Assembly (NCBI GenBank): GCA_024762375.1
Contig: JANTHQ010000080.1
Span: 1-7,377, forward strand
Length of the DNA stretch: 7,377 bases
Reading direction: 5' to 3'
Source of the DNA: Anaerolineaceae bacterium
GTDB lineage: Bacteria; Chloroflexota; Anaerolineae; 4572-78
Part shown: piece by piece, positions 1 through 6,342 of the stretch
Layout of the letters: the number at the start of each line of letters is the position of its first letter
Position numbering within the stretch: the stretch's first letter is position 1
The notes under the pieces: model-generated
What the model was told of the DNA's origin: nothing
What the model saw: the letters and a program-made list of their open reading frames with translations, nothing else
The model's database searches: none
Position numbers and translations under genes: made by a program

Positions 1-56
1 CGAAAGCGAAGGGGGTTGTCAAAGATTGAATTTTCGTGGCCGCCAAAAATTCGTCT

Positions 57-84
57 TTGCAAATTCTCGGAAATCGGTTATAAT
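57..84 (+). promoter_or_regulatory. Sigma70-type promoter of the AOR leader
   Basis: A -35 box TTGCAA (57-62, 4 of 6 consensus bases) is followed after 16 bp by a perfect -10 box TATAAT (79-84). Transcription should start near 91, leaving a leader of about 230 nt before the AOR start codon. No equally good promoter is visible between the internal terminator and the gene. Confidence 0.65.
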
Positions 85-112
85 ATCTTTGTCCTTTTCA
101 GGAGAAATAAAG

Positions 113-193
113 TTGATTGCAAAACGATTTGCACCGAAAAATCCACGAGGTTTTTGTGGGTTGGCGACTCGCCGGCATTATTTGCACCAATGA
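113..193 (+). CDS. Candidate 26-codon leader peptide
   Basis: A Shine-Dalgarno AGGAGA (100-105) lies 7 nt before a TTG start (113-115). The frame stays open for 26 codons and stops at TGA (191-193), directly against the base of the terminator hairpin at 194. The peptide is basic (five Arg, two Lys), has one Cys in a GFCG context and a TRRHYLHQ tail. No family is recognised. The good SD and the stop placement suggest ribosome-mediated attenuation upstream of the AOR gene. Against this are the TTG start, the short length (chance ORFs this size are common) and the lack of a clear run of regulatory codons. It may simply be structured leader RNA. Confidence 0.25.
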   Translation: MIAKRFAPKNPRGFCGLATRRHYLHQ

Positions 194-224
194 AACGTTA
201 TGCTCAAAAAGCATAGCGTTTTTT
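194..224 (+). terminator. Intrinsic terminator inside the AOR leader (attenuator)
   Basis: An 11-bp stem (194-204 with 210-220, one G-U pair) closes a 5-nt CAAAA loop and runs into six T residues (219-224). It is a strong rho-independent terminator. It lies about 130 nt downstream of the promoter at 57-84 and 100 nt upstream of the AOR start, so it should end many transcripts before the gene unless antitermination occurs. The AAAACG at 121-126 could pair with the 3' arm (CGTTTT, 217-222), a weak candidate antiterminator. It could instead end a small RNA or a gene left of the window. Confidence 0.75.
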
Positions 225-310
225 CTTTGGGAAAATGAAAGGAGGCACGCTGTCAGGATAGATTAAAATCGATTCTTGCGTTTATTAACTGCTTTTACCC
301 AATTTAAACA

Positions 311-316
311 AGGAGG
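311..316 (+). promoter_or_regulatory. Ribosome binding site fixing the AOR start
   Basis: A perfect AGGAGG lies 7 nt before the ATG at 324. It favours this start over the upstream in-frame TTG at 276, which would add 16 residues not expected in the family; AOR proteins typically begin at the short strand before the G-Y-x-x-x-x motif seen here. Confidence 0.9.
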
Positions 317-323
317 TTTTCTG

Positions 324-2150
324 ATGAAATTAGGTGGTTATATTGATAGAATTCCGTGGGTCAATTTAACGGATGGCTCGGTGGAATACAAAAACATTGA
401 TGAAGCCGATGCGCGAAAATATATCGGCGGACGCGGCTTGGGCGTGAAATACGTGTTCGATAACGGGCACGGGGTTGACCCGCTGTCGCCGGAAAACATT
501 TTGTGTGTGATGGGGGGGCCGCTCACCGGTACCGATGTGAACATGAGCGGGCGGCTGGCTGTCGTGACCAAATCGCCGTTAACGGGAACCGTAACCGATA
601 GCCATATGGGTGGCTGGACGGCCGCCAAAATGCGCTGGGCAGGCGTGGACGGGGTGATTTTCAAAGGCAAATCGTCCAAACCGGTGTACGCCTATGTTGA
701 AAATGGCGAAGTGTCTCTGCACGATGCCGAAGAATACTGGGGCAAAGAAATTCACGAAACCATCAAACTACTGCGCGAAAAACATGGCAAAGATTGCGGT
801 GTGATGGCCATCGGCCCCGCCGGTGAAAAATTGGTAAAATTCAGCGCGTGGTTGAACGAAGATGACCGCGCAGCCGGGCGCGGCGGCACGGGCGCAGTCG
901 GTGGCAGCAAAAATCTGAAAGCCATCGTTTTTAAGGGCGACAAAAAGAACAAGCCCAAACCCGCCAACAAAGAAGCCGACAAAGCCGCTCGCAAAAAAGC
1001 ACTGGCTACCATCATGGCGGAAGAGAACATCACATCGCCGCGTAAAGGCGGTTTGAGCGTGTACGGCACCAACGTGCTGATGAACATCACCAATGGCATC
1101 GGCGCTCTGCCGGCGTTCAACTCCAAAGTGGCATCATTCGATGGGAAAGCCGAAACCCTGTCCGGTGAATGGGTAAAAGAAAATATTTTGGTCAACGACC
1201 CGACTTGCCACGCTTGCCCCGTCGCCTGCAAAAAAGAAGTCGAAGTTACAGATGGACCGTTCAAAGTTCATATGGAAAGCGTGGAATACGAACCGGCGTG
1301 GTCATTTGGTGCAAACTGCGGTAACGATGATGTACGAGCAGTGGCATATATGATTGATATGGCGAACCGTTACGGTCTTGACGCTATTGAATCCGGGCAA
1401 GTGTTGGCCATGTACATGGAATATTCGGAAAAATATTCGAATGGCAAATACCCCAAATTGGAATGGGGCGACACCACCGCGATGGTTGAATTTCTGGAGA
1501 AAATTATTGCCCGCGAAGGCGTCGGCGATATTTTGGCGGAAGGGCCGACGATGGCTGCCGAAAAACTGGGGCATCCCGAACTGGCGATGGCGGTCAAAGG
1601 GCAAGCCATTCCCGCATACGACCCGCGCGGGCTCAAAGGTATGGGCTTGGGCTATGCCACCAGCAACCGCGGCGCGTGCCACCTGCGAGCATACACCCCC
1701 GCCTCCGAATTGGGTGTGATGCCGTTCGGCACACTGAAAACCGACCCGCTGGCGTGGGAGGGCAAAGGCGAACTGGTGAAAATCTTCCAGGATATTCACG
1801 CCATTTCCGACTCGTTCGACATCTGCAAATTCTCAGCATTTGCCGAGGGAATGGATGAATATACCGAACAATTTAATGCCATGACCGGATTGGATTACAG
1901 CCCCGAAGAACTGCTCAAATGCGGCGAGCGCATCTACAATTTGGAACGCTATTACAATAACTTGAATGGCTTCCGCGAAGGTTCGGACACGCTGCCGAAA
2001 CGATTCCTCGAAGAACCGAGCGATCAACCCGGTTCCGAGGGCCACGTGTGCGAGCTCGACCTGATGCTGAAAGATTATTATGAATTGCGCGGCTGGAAAG
2101 ATGGCGTCGTTCCTGAAGATAAACTGAAAGAACTGGAAATCATCGCATAG
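324..2150 (+). CDS. aor: Tungsten-containing aldehyde:ferredoxin oxidoreductase (AOR family)
   Basis: This 608-residue enzyme should oxidise an aldehyde to its carboxylate (or reduce the acid) with ferredoxin as electron carrier, in the cytoplasm, using a bis-pyranopterin tungsten (possibly molybdenum) cofactor and one [4Fe-4S] cluster. Length matches the family (about 605). The N-terminal domain shows GGRGLGVKY (35-43) and the GGPLTGT and SGR stretches (64-77); the pterin loop is RGGTGAVGGSKNLKA (186-200). Cluster ligands are Cys295, Cys298, Cys302 and Cys501 (C-x2-C-x3-C plus a distant Cys), each offset by seven from Pyrococcus furiosus AOR. ACHLR (451-455) probably supplies the His near the metal. 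The substrate cannot be read from sequence. The gene stands alone on its strand after an attenuator-like leader and converges on a MoaD gene cluster that plausibly serves its cofactor. Confidence 0.93.
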   Translation: MKLGGYIDRIPWVNLTDGSVEYKNIDEADARKYIGGRGLGVKYVFDNGHGVDPLSPENILCVMGGPLTGTDVNMSGRLAVVTKSPLTGTVTDSHMGGWTAAKMRWAGVDGVIFKGKSSKPVYAYVENGEVSLHDAEEYWGKEIHETIKLLREKHGKDCGVMAIGPAGEKLVKFSAWLNEDDRAAGRGGTGAVGGSKNLKAIVFKGDKKNKPKPANKEADKAARKKALATIMAEENITSPRKGGLSVYGTNVLMNITNGIGALPAFNSKVASFDGKAETLSGEWVKENILVNDPTCHACPVACKKEVEVTDGPFKVHMESVEYEPAWSFGANCGNDDVRAVAYMIDMANRYGLDAIESGQVLAMYMEYSEKYSNGKYPKLEWGDTTAMVEFLEKIIAREGVGDILAEGPTMAAEKLGHPELAMAVKGQAIPAYDPRGLKGMGLGYATSNRGACHLRAYTPASELGVMPFGTLKTDPLAWEGKGELVKIFQDIHAISDSFDICKFSAFAEGMDEYTEQFNAMTGLDYSPEELLKCGERIYNLERYYNNLNGFREGSDTLPKRFLEEPSDQPGSEGHVCELDLMLKDYYELRGWKDGVVPEDKLKELEIIA

Positions 2151-2166
2151 CCGAAAATATGGGATG

Positions 2167-2198
2167 CAGGGGGAGGTTTTTGACCTGCCCCTGTTTTT
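2167..2198 (+). terminator. Intrinsic terminator of the AOR gene
   Basis: CAGGGG (2167-2172) pairs with CCCCTG (2188-2193); after one G-G mismatch, AGGT (2174-2177) pairs with ACCT (2183-2186) around a 5-nt loop. TTTTT follows at 2194-2198. It starts 17 nt after the AOR stop codon. Confidence 0.85.
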
Positions 2199-2210
2199 CT
2201 CGGCACAGAA

Positions 2211-2240
2211 TAGAAAAGGGCGGCTCATCGAGCCGCCCTT
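2211..2240 (-). terminator. Intrinsic terminator of the minus-strand MoaD/globin cluster
   Basis: A perfect 10-bp stem (2216-2225 with 2231-2240) has a 5-nt loop. Read on the minus strand it is followed by TTTTCT, 13 nt past the globin-MoaD stop codon. On the plus strand the trailing sequence (TTGCGTTTG) is poor in consecutive T, so it acts mainly for the minus strand, though it may back up the AOR terminator. Confidence 0.8.
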
Positions 2241-2253
2241 GCGTTTGTGTCGT

Positions 2254-3177
2254 CTATCGTCCCGGCGGGTAAATGCTCACCTCATCGCCGGGATGAACTT
2301 CCACCGTGACCCCACCGATATAATCCAAATCCTTCCCATTCAGCAGCACCCGCCACATCGGTTTAACGCGGTAGATTTTCTCCGCTTCAAACCACGGAAT
2401 GCCGGTTGAATCGAACCGTTCGCCACCTTCCCACTCAAGGTCGAGCACTTCCGCTCGCGCTTCGGGGAAATAGTCGAAGAATTTTTTCAGCACGGTTGCC
2501 ATCGTTGCCCCCTCCGGCAGCCGAACCCGCATTTCGTGCCGACCCACAATATCGCGCATCCGCCCGAACATCTGCAACGGCACCGAAAATTCGCCGCTAT
2601 CCAATTGCAGCGCGGCGTGATAGCCGTGTGTCATCAGATGCTGGTGCATGGTCAGCACTTTATTCCATCCTGCCAGCGCGGTCGGCACAGCGGGGTGGCT
2701 CGGCATATCCTCTGCCAAAAAACGGGCGAATGTGGCGTTCACCAAACTGATTGACCCGGCGACAAACACTTCCGGCACGTGGATACGGCGTGGTCCGTGT
2801 GCCGCGTGGATTTTCCCGGCTTGAAAAAGATAGAGGGCGAAATCATCGCTGAAGTCCATCCCCAGCGTGCGAGCCAGCCATACACTGAAAAACCGCCGCC
2901 GCTCCGAAAGATGGGCTTCGTCTGCGCCTTTTTCCCAGCCCAAAATGATCGCCGTTTCTCGGTTTTGCAACAGGTGGTCATACGCGCCGACCACCAATTC
3001 ATACCCCCGCCGAAAAAGCGGCTCGATGGTTTGCACCATCGTGTCGAAATCGGCTTGCCCCAAAGCCAGAAACGTTTTCATCCGCTGCCATTCTTCCGCC
3101 GGCGACGGCATCAAATCAGACAGACGGTGTACCGCCACCTGTCCCGTGGTTTGTTTGATATTCGCAAATGGATCCAT
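2254..3177 (-). CDS. Protoglobin-type heme domain fused to a C-terminal MoaD-like domain
   Basis: This 307-residue protein appears to have two domains. Residues about 30-195 resemble protoglobins and globin-coupled sensor heads: RRRFFSVWL (93-101) and YLFQAGKIH (116-124) align with RKRFSRWIL and YQYEIGLRH of Methanosarcina protoglobin, making His124 the likely proximal heme ligand and Tyr66 the B10 tyrosine. Residues about 213-307 are MoaD/ThiS beta-grasp-like: LPEGATMATVLKKFFDYFPEAR, then LLNGKDLDYIGG and a final GDEVSIYPPGR. The end is PPGR instead of the PPVAGG typical of archaeal-type MoaD, so the sulfur-carrying diglycine is missing and classical sulfur transfer is unlikely. No signal peptide or membrane segment is seen. 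An SD GGGAGG lies 5 nt before the ATG. The cytoplasmic role is unknown; gas sensing linked to pterin-metal cofactor assembly is my inference. Confidence 0.75.
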   Translation of the reverse strand: MDPFANIKQTTGQVAVHRLSDLMPSPAEEWQRMKTFLALGQADFDTMVQTIEPLFRRGYELVVGAYDHLLQNRETAIILGWEKGADEAHLSERRRFFSVWLARTLGMDFSDDFALYLFQAGKIHAAHGPRRIHVPEVFVAGSISLVNATFARFLAEDMPSHPAVPTALAGWNKVLTMHQHLMTHGYHAALQLDSGEFSVPLQMFGRMRDIVGRHEMRVRLPEGATMATVLKKFFDYFPEARAEVLDLEWEGGERFDSTGIPWFEAEKIYRVKPMWRVLLNGKDLDYIGGVTVEVHPGDEVSIYPPGR

Positions 3178-3182
3178 TTTTG

Positions 3183-3188
3183 CCTCCC
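3183..3188 (-). promoter_or_regulatory. Ribosome binding site of the globin-MoaD gene
   Basis: GGGAGG on the minus strand lies 5 nt before the ATG at 3177-3175 and supports this start. Confidence 0.8.
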
Positions 3189-3205
3189 GATAGCCTGAAT
3201 AATGG

Positions 3206-3211
3206 ATTATA
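3206..3211 (-). promoter_or_regulatory. -10 box of a promoter private to the globin-MoaD gene
   Basis: A perfect TATAAT on the minus strand lies in the 66-bp gap before the globin gene, predicting a start near 3199-3200 and a leader of about 22 nt. No -35 box is visible 16-18 bp upstream (CAGCGG or similar), as expected for a promoter that depends on an activator; a CRP/FNR-type palindrome occupies the -41 position. Confidence 0.55.
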
Positions 3212-3232
3212 CCCCAAAACGCGTCTGCCCGC

Positions 3233-3248
3233 TGTGACTTTTGTCACC
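3233..3248 (-). promoter_or_regulatory. CRP/FNR-family-type operator upstream of the globin gene
   Basis: On the plus strand it reads TGTGA-N6-TCACC, one base off the TGTGA-N6-TCACA consensus of the CRP/FNR superfamily; the perfect core is GTGAC-N4-GTCAC (3234-3247). Its centre (3240.5) is about 41 bp upstream of the start predicted from the TATAAT at 3206-3211, the classical class II activator position. It overlaps the stop codon of the preceding gene. As RNA it forms only a 5-bp hairpin with no T-run, so a terminator is unlikely. Which regulator binds is unknown. Confidence 0.45.
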
Positions 3249-3489
3249 CGCCGCCGCGCATGGTTTTCCAGTGGAGTTTTTCCAGCACCTCGGCGAGTTT
3301 GTTTTCATCGCCCGAAAATTCCACTTCGATGCGGCCCACCACCAGCGAGCCGATGCGATACGGGTCGGTTTTGCGCACCGATGCCTGCCAGCCATCGGCG
3401 GTCATCACGTCCGGCGCGGTTTCCACCGCACCCAAATCACCCAGATAATCTTTCATCAACCACAGCGGCACACCGAAAATCTGCTTCAT
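3244..3489 (-). CDS. DUF1952-like C-terminal domain of MoaD-related proteins, separate ORF
   Basis: This 81-residue protein resembles the C-terminal half of the Thermus MoaD-related protein (168 residues, structure 1V8C, DUF1952/MoaD-related C-terminal domain), from my memory of that protein. Shared features are an N-terminal FG-x-P-x-WL-x-x-YL pattern (5-15), a central IGSL (47-50) followed by a beta strand, and a final RGGG (78-81). Its ATG overlaps the stop codon of the upstream moaD gene (ATGA), so translation is coupled; no good SD is visible. In Thermus the two domains are one chain (92 plus 81 residues here give about the same total), so this is a split version, either natural or from a one-base error at the junction. 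The function is not established. Confidence 0.65.
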   Translation of the reverse strand: MKQIFGVPLWLMKDYLGDLGAVETAPDVMTADGWQASVRKTDPYRIGSLVVGRIEVEFSGDENKLAEVLEKLHWKTMRGGG

Positions 3490-3764
3490 CTGCCGCCGCC
3501 CACCGGCGGGAAAATCCGCACATCATCATCAGGCGAAATGACCGTGTCCAGCCCATCGAGATAGCGTGCGTCGCGCCCGTTGACCAAAAAATGAAATGCC
3601 GAATGCATTTCACCGCCATTCAGAAAAAGTTTCTCGCGCATCTGTGGATATTTTTCAAAAAGTTCTTCCAAAATTTGACGCATCGTTTTGCTGCCGTGGC
3701 CATTTAAAGTAGCCGATTTACCACCGACGATTTCGCGCAGGGTGGCGTAAACCTTTATTTCCAT
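3486..3764 (-). CDS. moaD: MoaD/ThiS-family beta-grasp sulfur carrier-like protein
   Basis: This 92-residue protein fits the small sulfur carrier that, thiocarboxylated on its C-terminal Gly-Gly, gives the dithiolene sulfurs of molybdopterin to its synthase; in AOR organisms it would serve the tungsten cofactor. The order of elements is typical of archaeal-type MoaD: VYATLREIVGGKS (5-17), helix with LEELFEKYP (32-40), VNGRDARYLDGLDT (61-74), then DDDVRIFPPVGGGR (79-92). The tail is odd: one Arg follows the glycines, so the diglycine is not exposed unless trimmed. The start ATG follows AAGGGG (3771-3776) by 6 nt, with a promoter at 3792-3820. It overlaps the next gene by ATGA. No moaE or moaA is in the window. 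A related role, such as sulfur transfer to another acceptor, is possible. Confidence 0.85.
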   Translation of the reverse strand: MEIKVYATLREIVGGKSATLNGHGSKTMRQILEELFEKYPQMREKLFLNGGEMHSAFHFLVNGRDARYLDGLDTVISPDDDVRIFPPVGGGR

Positions 3765-3791
3765 TGGGAACCCCTTTTTTGTGATAAAGAT

Positions 3792-3820
3792 ATTTTAGTG
3801 AATGCGAATGGAAAAATCAA
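3792..3820 (-). promoter_or_regulatory. Sigma70-type promoter of the moaD operon
   Basis: On the minus strand TTGATT (3820-3815, 4 of 6) and TAAAAT (3797-3792, 5 of 6) are separated by 17 bp. The predicted start is near 3785, about 20 nt upstream of the moaD ATG and just before the AAGGGG ribosome binding site. It is divergent from the HMG-CoA reductase promoter. Confidence 0.6.
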
Positions 3821-3872
3821 GTGGATGCCCGATTCTGCGGGCGCTGATAGTTTTTGAGAGTCTTTTTCTGTC

Positions 3873-3897
3873 CGATTTTCTATCCGTTTGAAAATCG
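3873..3897. repeat. Inverted repeat next to the HMG-CoA reductase promoter
   Basis: CGATTTTC (3873-3880) and GAAAATCG (3890-3897) are perfect 8-bp arms around a 9-nt spacer. The repeat ends 1 bp before the proposed -35 box at 3899 and lies in the divergent region between the moaD and mevalonate genes. The position suggests a regulator binding site; it is not followed by a T-run. A TTGAGAG motif occurs at 3854-3860 and again at 3905-3911. Confidence 0.35.
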
Positions 3898-3898
3898 A

Positions 3899-3928
3899 GA
3901 GACATTGAGAGATAGCCCGTGATATAAT
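3899..3928 (+). promoter_or_regulatory. Promoter of the mevalonate operon
   Basis: GAGACA (3899-3904, 4 of 6) and a perfect TATAAT (3923-3928) are 18 bp apart, predicting a start near 3935 and a leader of about 26 nt. A GGAG (3944-3947) lies 13 nt before the ATG at 3961, rather far for a ribosome binding site. Confidence 0.6.
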
Positions 3929-3960
3929 TCTCAACAGTTGAATGGAGAATCGTCGCAGTT

Positions 3961-5225
<1,265 letters not shown>

Positions 5226-5235
<10 letters not shown>

Positions 5236-5281
5236 CGAGTGACGAATAGCGAATTCGTCATTCGTAACTCGTAATTCGGAG
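5226..5281. repeat. Inverted array of eight 7-bp units between mvaA and the HMG-CoA synthase gene
   Basis: The 56 bp divide exactly into heptamers: tagcgaa, tgacgag, tgacgaa, tagcgaa, then the opposite orientation ttcgtca, ttcgtaa, ctcgtaa, ttcggag. The halves pair as an imperfect hairpin (units 2/7 and 3/6 match 6 of 7). The first unit encodes the last Ser-Glu of the reductase, the second carries its stop codon, and the last contains GGAG, the ribosome binding site of the next gene. It resembles the short tandem heptanucleotide repeats known from cyanobacteria in form. Confidence 0.8.
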
Positions 5282-5289
5282 TTCAAAAT

Positions 5290-6342
5290 ATGTCAATTAT
5301 GAAACCATCGAAACCAATTGGAATTGTGGGTTACGGCAGTTACATTCCCCGATACCGCATTCCCAATAAAGAAATTGCGCGGGTGTGGAAAGAAGGCCGC
5401 ACCGGCGTGCCCATCAAAGAGAAAGCCGTGCCGGGGTTGGATGAAGACACGGCAACCATCTCCATCGAGGCGGCGCGCAACGCGCTGGCGCGGGCGAAAA
5501 TCAATCCGCAGGACATCGGCGCGGTGTGGGTTGGCAGTGAAAGCCATCCGTATGCTGTCAAGCCGACCAGCACCATTGTGGCGGAAGCCATCGGCGCGGT
5601 GCCAAACACGCAGGCAGGCGATTGGGAATTTGCCTGTAAAGCGGGCACCGAAGCGATGCAAGCCGGAATCGGATTTGTGGCGGGCGGAATGGCGAAATAT
5701 GTGCTCGCCATCGGTGCAGATACAGCGCAGGGTCGCCCCGCCGATGCGCTGGAATACACGGCGGCTGCCGGTGGCGCGGCATATATCATCGGTGCGGCGG
5801 CAGAAAGTTTGGCGGTCATCGAAGCCACATATTCATTTGTGACCGACACGCCCGACTTTTGGCGGCGTCCGCACGCCCACTACCCCAGCCACGGGCAGCG
5901 ATTCACCGGCGAACCGGCATATTTCGAACATGTGATGACCGCCGCCAAAACGATGATGGCGGAAATGGGTCGCACGCCGAAAGATTACCGGTTTGTGGTG
6001 CTGCACCAGCCCAATGCGAAATTCCCCGCCCGCGCTGCGAAAATGCTCGGGTTCGAAAAGGAGCAGTGGGAAACTGGGCTGCTCAGCCCGGTGGTGGGCA
6101 ACACCTATTCCGGCGCATCCATTTTGGGGTTGACCGCCATTTTGGATGTCGCCAAACCGGGTGACAAAATTCTGGCGGTGAGTTTCGGCTCCGGCGCGGG
6201 GTCGGATGCGTTTTCCATCGAAGTGACGGATAAAATTGTTGCTCGCGTCAATGCCGCCCCCACCACCCAGGATTACATCAACCGGCGGAAAGAAATCGAT
6301 TACGCCACCTATGCCCGCTATCGCGGCAAACTTTTAAAATGA
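5290..6342 (+). CDS. Archaeal-type hydroxymethylglutaryl-CoA synthase
   Basis: This 350-residue thiolase-fold enzyme condenses acetyl-CoA with acetoacetyl-CoA to HMG-CoA in the cytoplasm. Length and motifs fit the archaeal HMGS group rather than the Staphylococcus-type mvaS: GIVGYGSYIPRYRIPNKEI (11-29), VGSESHPYAVKPTST (81-95), DWEFACKAGTEAMQ (111-124), LHQPNAKFP (238-246), VGNTYSGAS (269-277) and SFGSGAGSDAF (298-308). Cys116 is the nucleophile, with Glu84 and His239 completing the triad by position. The ATG at 5290 follows GGAG (5278-5281) by 8 nt; a second ATG at 5299 has no better site. It stands 54 nt after the reductase and 71 nt before the thiolase, with heptamer arrays in both gaps. 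In archaea this enzyme forms a complex with the adjacent thiolase and a DUF35 protein, which passes acetoacetyl-CoA on directly. Confidence 0.93.
   Translation: MSIMKPSKPIGIVGYGSYIPRYRIPNKEIARVWKEGRTGVPIKEKAVPGLDEDTATISIEAARNALARAKINPQDIGAVWVGSESHPYAVKPTSTIVAEAIGAVPNTQAGDWEFACKAGTEAMQAGIGFVAGGMAKYVLAIGADTAQGRPADALEYTAAAGGAAYIIGAAAESLAVIEATYSFVTDTPDFWRRPHAHYPSHGQRFTGEPAYFEHVMTAAKTMMAEMGRTPKDYRFVVLHQPNAKFPARAAKMLGFEKEQWETGLLSPVVGNTYSGASILGLTAILDVAKPGDKILAVSFGSGAGSDAFSIEVTDKIVARVNAAPTTQDYINRRKEIDYATYARYRGKLLK

Larger units (their letters stand above)
1..323 (+). other. Non-coding region and long 5' leader of the AOR gene
   Basis: No convincing protein gene lies in these 323 bases. The stretch holds a strong sigma70-type promoter (57-84), a possible 26-codon leader ORF (113-193), an intrinsic terminator (194-224), an orphan Shine-Dalgarno-like AAAGGAGG (238-245) and the true AOR ribosome binding site (311-316). 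ATTTGCACC occurs twice as a direct repeat (127-135 and 180-188), and small hairpins can form at 118-133 (TGCAA/TTGCA) and 163-173 (GGCG/CGCC). The layout of promoter, structured RNA, terminator and gene is typical of transcription attenuation. I could not match the RNA to a known riboswitch class, including the Moco/Tuco motif that would suit an AOR gene. Confidence 0.55.

Noticed and set aside
16..216. 66-codon open frame at the left end
   Set aside because: It starts at a TTG without a ribosome binding site, runs through the strong promoter at 57-84 and ends inside the terminator hairpin; no family resemblance.
85..230. Assignment of the AOR leader to the Moco/Tuco riboswitch
   Set aside because: The function would fit, but I could not recognise the conserved core by eye; a covariance search is needed, so only an unnamed attenuator is claimed.
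276..323. N-terminal extension of AOR from TTG 276
   Set aside because: No ribosome binding site at suitable distance, and the perfect AGGAGG at 311-316 points to ATG 324, which gives the usual family N-terminus.
3234..3247. GTGAC-TTTT-GTCAC as a terminator after the DUF1952-like gene
   Set aside because: The stem is only 5 bp and no T-run follows on the minus strand; its spacing to a TATAAT box fits an operator better.
3827..3842. Small hairpin GCCCG/CGGGC in the divergent promoter region
   Set aside because: Five base pairs only, the nearest T-run is 8 nt away, and no gene ends here on either strand.
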